Source of the DNA: Hamadaea flava
Lineage (GTDB): Bacteria; Actinomycetota; Actinomycetes; Mycobacteriales; Micromonosporaceae
NCBI RefSeq assembly: GCF_024172085.1
Contig: NZ_JAMZDZ010000001.1
Location: 5,146,001 to 5,210,000 of the forward strand
DNA length: 64,000 nt
Direction: 5' to 3'
A program made the position numbers and the translations under genes. Of this stretch, positions 42,449 to 48,903 are shown piece after piece. How positions within the stretch are numbered: the stretch's first letter is position 1; the number at the start of each line of letters is the position of its first letter. The notes below the pieces were generated by a model, which searched no databases, had not been told where the DNA came from, and worked only from the letters and a program-made list of their open reading frames with translations.

Positions 42449-42853
42449 ATGAGCACACTTCGCGGACTCGCCACCATCAGCCTCTTCGCCGACGACCTCG
42501 ACGCCGCCGCCCGCTGGTACGCCGACCTGCTCGGCGTGGAGCCCTACTTCTCGCGGGACGGCTACCGGGAGTTCCGCATCGGCGACTACCAGCACGAGCT
42601 GGGCATCATCGACCGGCGCTTCGGCCCGCCCGCCGGTACGCCGAGCGGCGTGATCGCGTACTGGCACGTCGACGACCTCGACGGAGTCTTCGCCCGGCTG
42701 CTGGCCATGGGCGCGACCGAATACCAGGGCGTACGCGAATGGGGACCCGGCTTCGTCACGGCGTCGGTCGTCGACCCGTTCGGCAACATCCTCGGCGTCA
42801 TGTCGAACAAGCACTACGTCGAGATCCTGTCGTCCATGGGCGGTGCGGCGTGA
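42449..42853 (+). CDS. VOC superfamily protein (glyoxalase/bleomycin-resistance-like)
   Basis: 134 residues forming one vicinal-oxygen-chelate fold unit pair: LATISLFADDLDAAARWYADLLGVEPYFSRDGYREFRIGDYQHELGII and the second repeat GVIAYWHVDDLDGVFARLLAMGATEY...VVDPFGNILGVM. The active-site metal ligands cannot be assigned from sequence. GTG overlap with the next gene. Functions in this fold range from glyoxalase to resistance proteins. Confidence 0.88.
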   Translation: MSTLRGLATISLFADDLDAAARWYADLLGVEPYFSRDGYREFRIGDYQHELGIIDRRFGPPAGTPSGVIAYWHVDDLDGVFARLLAMGATEYQGVREWGPGFVTASVVDPFGNILGVMSNKHYVEILSSMGGAA

Positions 42854-43200
42854 ATCCGCTGATCTTCGTCGACGCGGACGCGTTCGCCGGCTGGCTCGAC
42901 GAGCACCACGCCGAGGCGGAGGCGATCTGGCTGAAGATCGCCAAGAAGGGCTCGGCGCACCGCACGTTGTCGAACATGGACGCGGTCGAGGTCGGGCTCT
43001 GTTACGGCTGGATCAGCAGCCATCGCAAGCCGCTCGACCAGGACTTCTTCCTCCAGCGGTACTCGCGGCGGCGGCCCCGGAGCCCGTGGTCGCAGGTCAA
43101 CAAGGATCTCGTCGCGAAGCTGACCGCCGAAGGCCGCATGCGGCCGCCCGGCCTGGCCGAGGTCGACGCCGCCCAGGCAGACGGACGGTGGCCGAGATGA
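42850..43200 (+). CDS. YdeI/OmpD-associated family protein
   Basis: 116 residues. The conserved pattern FAGWLDEHHAEAEAIWLKIAKKGS, VEVGLCYGWISSHRKPLDQDFFLQRYSRRRPRSPWSQVNK is the signature of the YdeI-like family, whose members are cytoplasmic proteins of unclear function, sometimes linked to drug tolerance. The GTG overlaps the VOC stop (GTGA), so the two are one transcript. It is shorter than the usual 180-200 residues, lacking the typical C-terminal helical part. Confidence 0.85.
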   Translation: MNPLIFVDADAFAGWLDEHHAEAEAIWLKIAKKGSAHRTLSNMDAVEVGLCYGWISSHRKPLDQDFFLQRYSRRRPRSPWSQVNKDLVAKLTAEGRMRPPGLAEVDAAQADGRWPR

Positions 43201-43212
43201 GCCCGACGCTCG

Positions 43213-44175
43213 CTACTTGAGGGCGAGGGCCAGTTCGCGGGCGGTGTCGGCAAGCAGCGTCGACGGGTGGATCGGCGTACCGGCCAAGGCGCTGATCAAG
43301 GCGGTGAACCCAGGCAGCGGATAGCCGTCGGGCTCGGCGACCGCCGGGGCGTGCCTGGCCAACGCCGGCCGGCCCCGCTCCCACGCCGTCAGCACCTCGT
43401 CCCGGGACGGCACCCCGAACCCGTGGCCGACCGGTGCCGCGTGCCGGAGGCGTACCAGGCCGGAATCGGTGAGGGTGGCCGCCAGCTTGCAGCCGTTGCC
43501 GAGCAGCTCGATCTCGGCCCGGTTGTGCCGGAGCAGCACCGAACAAGGCCGGGGACACGCCGCAGCGCAGACGCCGAACGCGTGCGACGTGATCGAATGC
43601 AGTCGATCCAGGTACGCCCGCCAACCGCTCGGCGGCTCATGCGCCACCTTCAGCGACCGCGCCGCCGCCGACTTCTCCGCCTTCGTCTGCGGGCACTCGC
43701 GGGTGTCCTCACCCCAGAGGCTGTGCTCCCCGCGTACGTCCGGCGGCAGGCGCGCCGGGTCGCCCGCGTGCCCCAAGACCTGCTCCCACACCAGAAGCGG
43801 GGCGTACTCGCTGACGATGTGGACGGCGGCCACCACCCCGGTCATCTCCCGGCGCTCCCATCGGGCCGCGATGACCTCCAGCAGCAGGGCGTACGCCGGA
43901 CGCAGCGAGGCCAGCGCCCCCCGGTCGGCTTCGCCGGGAGCCTGCGGCATCCGGCACGCCAACGCCCGCGTACGCAGATCGGCCGGGACGTGATCCTCGC
44001 CGAAGTCCTCGGCGTCCAGATCCAGCAGGCGCTGGCCGAAGACGCACAGCTGCTGCACCTGAGCGATCTCCCGAGTGCTCAACTCGGGGTCGGCCCGCTG
44101 CGCGACGAGCGCGGCGACGTCGGCGAACGAATACCGTTCAGCGAGCGCGATCAGGACCCCGTGAACCGTCTCCAC
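43213..44175 (-). CDS. uncharacterised protein, 320 aa, coupled to DUF4145-like gene
   Basis: Not recognised. The GTG start at 44175 (METVHGVLIALAERYSFADVAALV) overlaps the 3' end of the upstream gene by 38 nt, in another frame. The N-terminal half is helical (LRPAYALLLEVIAARWERREMTGVVAAVHIVSEYAPLLVWEQVLG), and the middle has a cysteine cluster FGVCAAACPRPCSVLL that could bind zinc, followed by a short beta segment (RHNRAEIELLGNGCKLAATLTDSGLVRLRH). The C-terminal ~60 residues are helical. No catalytic motif. The overlap suggests a two-gene unit with 44138-45016. Confidence 0.6.
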   Translation of the reverse strand: METVHGVLIALAERYSFADVAALVAQRADPELSTREIAQVQQLCVFGQRLLDLDAEDFGEDHVPADLRTRALACRMPQAPGEADRGALASLRPAYALLLEVIAARWERREMTGVVAAVHIVSEYAPLLVWEQVLGHAGDPARLPPDVRGEHSLWGEDTRECPQTKAEKSAAARSLKVAHEPPSGWRAYLDRLHSITSHAFGVCAAACPRPCSVLLRHNRAEIELLGNGCKLAATLTDSGLVRLRHAAPVGHGFGVPSRDEVLTAWERGRPALARHAPAVAEPDGYPLPGFTALISALAGTPIHPSTLLADTARELALALK

Positions 44176-45016
44176 GCTGGAAGCTTCCCACGCCCACCGG
44201 CGATTTCGGCGCGGACAGCCGGTGAAGGATGGCGTCGAGATCCTGGTAGTCGCGCTCGGCGATGGCGCCCGCTTCGGCGATATTCGATTCCAGCTCAGCG
44301 CGACGGCCGGCGGCGGCGAGTTCGCGGGCCGCAAGCCGTTCCTCGAACCCTTCCTCGAGGCGGCTCGTCACCTTGTCGACATCCCTGCGACTCGCGGACA
44401 GCTCGCCCGCGAGGGTCGTCTGCGCGGTGGTCAACGCCGCCGCCAGGGCTTCGGCTCGTTCCGGTGCGTCCTCCGACGTACGCAGTTCCACCGCCACAAT
44501 GCGGTGGCCGAACGCGGCGAGCATCATCTGGATCTCGGTCAGCCGTGGATCGTCGACGGGGACCACCGGCGAATCCGGCGTACGCGGTGGCACGAACGCG
44601 CGTCCGATGTTCTGGCCCGTCACCAGGTTGTGGTACCAGAGTCCGAGTTCGAAGCAGTCGTGCACCCGGCGGAGCGCCACATAGGCGTCGCCGACCCGGT
44701 CATGCGCCGCGTCGTTGCCGGTGTCGCGTACGCGCTCGAAAGCACGGAGGACGGCACCGGATATGGCCTTCGCCTCTTGGAGTGCCCGGATCTTCCGGCC
44801 GAAGGTGGCGCGTCTGGGCAGACTTACCCGCAGCGCTCCGGCAACGATCTGCGCGATGCGGTCCGCGAAGCGCCGGGACCGGATCAGGGAGTTGTCGGGG
44901 TCCTCGAAGATGTAGGACTCGGCACTTGCGCCGTCGTACGCGAGAAGCGGATCATGCCGGATCAGATAGCCGAAGTTCAGCGAGCGGCCGATGATATCGC
45001 TGGTGTGCGGCGCCAT
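44138..45016 (-). CDS. DUF4145-like domain protein with coiled-coil C-terminus
   Basis: 292 residues. The N-terminal ~130 residues (NFGYLIRHDPLLAYDGASAESYIFEDPDNSLIRSRRFADRIAQIVAG...KIRALQEAKAISGAVLRAFERVRDTGNDAAHD) resemble the DUF4145-type helical domain that precedes the nuclease in many type I restriction HsdR subunits. Here it stands alone: no nuclease or helicase motif follows. The middle part has PPRTPDSPVVPVDDPRLTE, then a long Ala/Glu/Arg helix (residues ~190-270) likely to be a coiled coil. It precedes the 43213 gene with which it overlaps by 38 nt. Confidence 0.65.
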   Translation of the reverse strand: MAPHTSDIIGRSLNFGYLIRHDPLLAYDGASAESYIFEDPDNSLIRSRRFADRIAQIVAGALRVSLPRRATFGRKIRALQEAKAISGAVLRAFERVRDTGNDAAHDRVGDAYVALRRVHDCFELGLWYHNLVTGQNIGRAFVPPRTPDSPVVPVDDPRLTEIQMMLAAFGHRIVAVELRTSEDAPERAEALAAALTTAQTTLAGELSASRRDVDKVTSRLEEGFEERLAARELAAAGRRAELESNIAEAGAIAERDYQDLDAILHRLSAPKSPVGVGSFQRGDGSRGPDRAR

Positions 45017-45141
45017 TGTTGCCTCCGTCCCGAAATCGAGTAAAGCCGTCCAGACTATCCGCCCGACTGTCCCAAGTGAGTGTCGGATCGAAGACAGTCG
45101 AAGGCTCGACGGCTGTCGAGGCGGAACCCAACTGACAAAGA

Positions 45142-45177
45142 GAATCCGTTACACATTTTCCAACGTGTAACGGATTC
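45142..45177 (-). terminator. 13-bp hairpin downstream of the DEAD-box helicase gene
   Basis: GAATCCGTTACAC (45142-45154) pairs perfectly with GTGTAACGGATTC (45165-45177) around attttccaac; on the minus strand it lies 40-75 nt downstream of the helicase stop, followed by TCTTTGTCAG. The region has lower GC than its surroundings. It should separate the helicase transcript from the DUF4145-like gene. Confidence 0.75.
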
Positions 45178-45216
45178 CTTGTCGGTGCCGCCGATCGATC
45201 GGCGGCAGGCCAGGTG

Positions 45217-46785
45217 TCAGTCGGTGGTGGTGGCGGCCGAACCCGGCTTGCGCGGGCTACGGCGACGACGGCGAGCCTTGGCCTGACCGTCGGCGGCGCC
45301 GGTAGCAGCCGCGACGGGATCCGGCACGGACGGGCCGGACGGGTCGGAGAAGAGGATCTGGGTCGCGTCACCCTTGACGACCTCGCCGTTGCGGCGACGG
45401 CGACGCTGGCGCGGTTCGTGATCGGCGGGCTCGCCGTCGGCCACCGGGGCGTCGACGGGCGCGGCGTCTCGCGTACCAGTGGCGGAGCGGCGGGACCGGC
45501 CACGGACCGGACGCTGACCGCGGCGGCCGCCCCCGAGGTCCTCCTCCTTCTCGGCGGCCAGGCCGACCCGCGACCGCTGCGCGGACGGCAGGGTGGCGGC
45601 GGCGTCAGCCGGGATGTCGAGGTCGGAGTAGAGCCACTCGGAGGTGTGGTAGGTCTCGCGCGGCTCGGGCTCGCCGATCTCGAGCGTCTTGTCGATGATC
45701 CGCCAGCGCGGCATGTCCTCCCAGTCCACGAACGTGACCGCGACGCCGGTGGCGCCCGCGCGACCGGTCCGCCCGATGCGGTGGACGTAGGTCTCGGGGT
45801 CCTCGGGGCAGTCGAAGTTGATCACGTGGGTGACCGCGGCGATGTCGATGCCGCGGGCCGCGACGTCGGTCGCGACGAGGACGTCGATCTTGCCGGCGCG
45901 GAACGCGCGCAGAGCCCGCTCCCGAGCGCCCTGGTTGAGGTCGCCGTGGACGGCCGCCGCGGCGAACCCGCGGAAGTCGAGGTCCTCGGTGACCCGGTCG
46001 CAGTTGCGCTTGGTCCGGCTGAAGACCATGGTGAGGCCACGGTCCTTGGCCTGGAGGATGCGGGCCAGCATCTCGAGCTTGTTCAGTGAGTGCGTGCGGT
46101 AGACGAACTGCTTCGTCTGCGGGCTGACGCCCGGCTCCTCGGAGTGACCTGCGTGCACCGTGATGGGCGAGTGCAGGAAGCGGCGCGACAAGGCCACGAT
46201 CGCGTCCGGCATGGTCGCGGAGAAGAGCATGGTCTGGCGCTGCTCGGGCAGCATCGAGAGGATCTTCTCGACATCCTCGAGGAAGCCCAGGTCCAGCATG
46301 CGGTCGGCCTCGTCGAGCACGATCGCGAAGACGCTGTTGAGCTTGAGGTGCTTCTGCTTGATCAGGTCGAGCAGCCGGCCCGGCGTGGCGACGAGGATCT
46401 CGACGCCCTTCTTCAGCGCGTCGATCTGCGGCTCGTACGCGACGCCGCCGTAGATCGGCAGGACGCGGACGCCGCGGAGCTTGCCGGCGGCGGCCAGGTC
46501 CTTGGCGACCTGGAGACCGAGCTCCCGGGTCGGGACGACGACCAGCGCCTGCGGTGCTCCGTGGCCGCCCTCCTCGGGGCTGACGACCCGGTCCACCAGC
46601 GGCAGGCCGAAGCCGAACGTCTTGCCGGTACCCGTCGGGGCCTGCCCGATCAGGTCGGCGCCGCGCTGCGCGATGGGCAGCGCGTACTCCTGGATGGCGA
46701 ACGCGTGAGTGATGCCGATCTCACTGAGCGCGGCAACGGTCTCCGGGCGGACGCCCAGGTCAGCAAAGGTAGAAGTGGTGCTCAT
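45217..46785 (-). CDS. DEAD-box ATP-dependent RNA helicase
   Basis: 522 residues from ATG 46785 (MSTTSTFADLGVRPETVAAL). Motifs in order: FADLGVRPETVAALSEIGITHAFAIQ (Q motif), APTGTGKT (Walker A), PTREL, TPGR, DEAD, SAT, ATDVAARGID and HRIGRTGR. The C-terminal ~130 residues are Arg/Gly-rich and low complexity (RRGQRPVRGRSRR, RQRRRRRNGEV), probably an RNA-binding tail. Typical RNA remodelling role in ribosome biogenesis or mRNA turnover in cold conditions. An open frame extends 45 nt further upstream, but the conserved start is used. Confidence 0.95.
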   Translation of the reverse strand: MSTTSTFADLGVRPETVAALSEIGITHAFAIQEYALPIAQRGADLIGQAPTGTGKTFGFGLPLVDRVVSPEEGGHGAPQALVVVPTRELGLQVAKDLAAAGKLRGVRVLPIYGGVAYEPQIDALKKGVEILVATPGRLLDLIKQKHLKLNSVFAIVLDEADRMLDLGFLEDVEKILSMLPEQRQTMLFSATMPDAIVALSRRFLHSPITVHAGHSEEPGVSPQTKQFVYRTHSLNKLEMLARILQAKDRGLTMVFSRTKRNCDRVTEDLDFRGFAAAAVHGDLNQGARERALRAFRAGKIDVLVATDVAARGIDIAAVTHVINFDCPEDPETYVHRIGRTGRAGATGVAVTFVDWEDMPRWRIIDKTLEIGEPEPRETYHTSEWLYSDLDIPADAAATLPSAQRSRVGLAAEKEEDLGGGRRGQRPVRGRSRRSATGTRDAAPVDAPVADGEPADHEPRQRRRRRNGEVVKGDATQILFSDPSGPSVPDPVAAATGAADGQAKARRRRRSPRKPGSAATTTD

Positions 46786-47062
46786 GGAGTTGTGGGGTGC
46801 CCTCTCTATTGCGCCCCTGCTGCAAAGCACTTCTGGTATGGGGCGCGCTGTGTATTCGGCGCGGTCAGATCTGCGCCTGCGGTTCGCGTGGGCCGCACCC
46901 GTGCGCCAGGCTGATCAATCAACCGGCAGGCCCGGGGGCCGCATGCGGGTCGCAGGCCGGAGCGGCCTGCGACAACATCTATATCGTACGCCGAACAGGG
47001 CGTTCCGCGCACTGGGTAGTCACGTGATCACAAGACGCCGTTCGCGCTGTAGGGTGCCAAAC
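46786..47062. other. 277-bp divergent promoter region
   Basis: Separates the DEAD-box gene (minus) and the ferritin-like gene (plus), so both promoters are here and the helicase has room for a long leader, as is common for cold-regulated DEAD-box genes. A -10-like TATATCGT lies near 46980. No hairpin like the GATC palindromes and no additional gene was found. Confidence 0.4.
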
Positions 47063-47704
47063 GTGTCCGAGAACACACTCCCCTCCGGCTGCCGGGACCT
47101 CCTCGGCATGCTCGCGTACGCCGAACTGCTGGCCTTCGACCGGATGGCGGCCGACGCCCGGCTCGCCCCCGACCTGCACCGACGGGCGGTTCTCTGCGAG
47201 ATGGCGGCGGTCGAGATCGCCAACCATCGGCGGATCGCCGACCGGCTCGCGTCGGCCGCGATCGACCCCGCCGAGGCGATGAGCCCCTTCCTCAGCGCGC
47301 TGGCCTCCTACCACGAGGCGACCGAGCCGACCGACTGGCTCGAGGCGCTGACCAAGGCGTACATCGGGGACGGGATCGCCGACGACTTCTTCCGGGAGAT
47401 CGCCGAACACCTCGACGAGCCCGACCGGGACCTCGTCCTGCGGGTGTTGCACGACGACGCGTACGACGAGTTCGCCGCGAGCGAGATTCGCAGCGCGATC
47501 GCGGCCGATCCCAAGATCGCCAATCGGCTCTCGATGTGGGCCCGGCGGCTGGTGGGCGAGGCGCTGTCGCAGGCCGCCCGAGTCGCCGCCGAACACGGCG
47601 ATCTCGTCGCGCTGCTCGGCGACGCGGAGGTGGGGGAGCAGCTGTTCACCCGGCTCAAGCAGGCGCACGCCGAACGGATGGCCGCCGTCGGGCTCAACAA
47701 CTGA
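47063..47704 (+). CDS. ferritin-like fold protein (MiaE-like family)
   Basis: 213 residues from GTG 47063 (MSENTLPSGCRDLLGMLAYAELLAFDRMAADARLAPDLHRRAVLCEMAAVEIANHRRI). Alternating acidic helices and E-x-x-x-H patterns (AVEIANH; IAEHLDE) match the four-helix ferritin-like bundle of the MiaE_2-type family in Actinobacteria. The metal-binding Glu/His positions are plausible but not certain. Located beside the DEAD-box helicase, an arrangement shared by many actinobacteria. Function of this branch is unknown. Confidence 0.8.
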   Translation: MSENTLPSGCRDLLGMLAYAELLAFDRMAADARLAPDLHRRAVLCEMAAVEIANHRRIADRLASAAIDPAEAMSPFLSALASYHEATEPTDWLEALTKAYIGDGIADDFFREIAEHLDEPDRDLVLRVLHDDAYDEFAASEIRSAIAADPKIANRLSMWARRLVGEALSQAARVAAEHGDLVALLGDAEVGEQLFTRLKQAHAERMAAVGLNN

Positions 47705-47734
47705 GCCCGCGTCGGCTTCCCGACGCGGGCTCAG
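47701..47734. terminator. bidirectional terminator between convergent genes
   Basis: Perfect 15-bp stem: 47701-47715 pairs with 47720-47734, loop cttc. It contains the stop codon of the ferritin-like gene and lies 13 nt from the DUF3107 stop on the other strand. Confidence 0.9.
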
Positions 47735-47747
47735 TTCGACAGATGGG

Positions 47748-47975
47748 TCAGCGCGGGGTGAAGCCGACCGGGCGCGTCTGCGCCTCGGCGATCTCGATGT
47801 ACGCCAGCTTCGCTACCGGCACGATGACCTTGCGCCCCTTGTCATCGGTCAGGGCCAGCACGCCCGAGTCGGACGCGAGCGCCTCGGTCACCAGCTGCTC
47901 CACCTCCGCCGGGGACTGGGTGCTCTCCAGCACGAGCTCGCGGGCCGCGAACTGCACTCCGATCTTGACCTCCAC
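47748..47975 (-). CDS. DUF3107 family protein
   Basis: 75 residues. The GTG start at 47975 follows AGGAGGG on the minus strand; the frame is open further upstream without conserved sequence. MEVKIGVQFAARELVLESTQSPAEVEQLVTEALASDSGVLALTDDKGRKVIVPVAKLAYIEIA is the diagnostic DUF3107 sequence, an ATP-binding-like small protein family found only in Actinobacteria. It usually lies beside a TetR gene, as here. Function unknown. Confidence 0.93.
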   Translation of the reverse strand: MEVKIGVQFAARELVLESTQSPAEVEQLVTEALASDSGVLALTDDKGRKVIVPVAKLAYIEIAEAQTRPVGFTPR

Positions 47976-48106
47976 GGACGGGTCCCTCCTCGGTTGCGCG
48001 CGACGGCCATCGGCCGCCGTTTGTCGAAACACTATCGCGGGATGTCAGCCGGATTCGGCTCCGTGGCATCGTGTTCGCCGGAGGCGGATTCCGCGGCCGG
48101 GACTCC

Positions 48107-48769
48107 TCAGACGGAATCCTCGCTGTGATCGCCGGCGTGGTCACCGCTGAGCGGGAAGCTGGCGATGCCGCGCCAGGACAACGCGGAGATCAGCCGCTCG
48201 GCCTCCTCCTGCGCGATCTCCCGGCCGCCGGTCAGCCAGTAGCGGGCGGCGACCTGCGAGATCCCGGTCAGGCCGGCCGCCAGGATCTCCGCCCGCGCCC
48301 GGTCGACGGAGGTGTCGGCCATGATCGTCGCGGTGATCGCCTCAACCGAGGCCTGTTCGACACGCTCGACACGCTCACGAACCGCCGGGTCGTTGCGCAG
48401 ATCTGATTCGAAGACCAGGCGGAACGCCTCGGACTCGTGGGAGACGAAGTCGAAGTACGCGTGCGTCGCTCCCCGGACGCGTTCCTTGTTGTCCGTGGTC
48501 GCCTGCATCGCCGACTGGATCTTGGCGATGATCGCGTCGCAATGGGTGTCCAACAAGGCCAGATAAAGTTCGAGTTTTCCGGGAAAGTGCTGGTATAGCA
48601 CGGGTTTCGAAACGCCGGCCCGCTCCGCGATGTCGTCCATCGCGGCGGCGTGATACCCCTGGGCGACGAAGACGTCCTGCGCCGCCGCCAGCAGTTGCGA
48701 ACGCCGGGCGGACCTCGGCATCCGGGTCGGTCGGCCCGCGGCCCGCGTGCCACTCGTCGCCGGTGCCAT
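48107..48769 (-). CDS. TetR family transcriptional regulator
   Basis: 220 residues. N-terminal HTH: QLLAAAQDVFVAQGYHAAAMDDIAERAGVSKPVLYQHFPGKLELYLALL, a canonical TetR DNA-binding domain. The C-terminal ligand-binding domain includes HAYFDFVSHESEAFRLVFESDLRNDPAVRERV. The combination with DUF3107 and the hydrolase/DUF3152 cluster is conserved in Actinobacteria. The divergent large gene starts 134 nt away, with the palindrome 48869-48891 in between, so it may be regulated by this protein. Confidence 0.92.
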   Translation of the reverse strand: MAPATSGTRAAGRPTRMPRSARRSQLLAAAQDVFVAQGYHAAAMDDIAERAGVSKPVLYQHFPGKLELYLALLDTHCDAIIAKIQSAMQATTDNKERVRGATHAYFDFVSHESEAFRLVFESDLRNDPAVRERVERVEQASVEAITATIMADTSVDRARAEILAAGLTGISQVAARYWLTGGREIAQEEAERLISALSWRGIASFPLSGDHAGDHSEDSV

Positions 48770-48868
48770 AGATCCCGTCCTCTCCGTACACGCTCGCCCC
48801 GCGCGTGTCGTCAGCTTCGTCGGCGGAAATTCTCCCGCCGTTGCAACTTATCGCGCTTCCCCTAACAA

Positions 48869-48891
48869 GGTAGCCTCACCCATGGGCTACC
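48869..48891. promoter_or_regulatory. candidate TetR operator
   Basis: GGTAGCC-N9-GGCTACC, a perfect 7-bp inverted repeat in the intergenic region between tetR and the 855-residue gene, 12 nt upstream of the latter's start and close to the GAGGAG ribosome site at 48892-48897. The size (23 bp) fits a TetR dimer. Confidence 0.45.
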
Positions 48892-48903
48892 GAGGAGCGC
48901 ACG

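Noticed and set aside
43213-45016. Type I restriction-modification locus
   Set aside because: Only a DUF4145-like region is seen; there is no HsdM, HsdS or nuclease/helicase domain.
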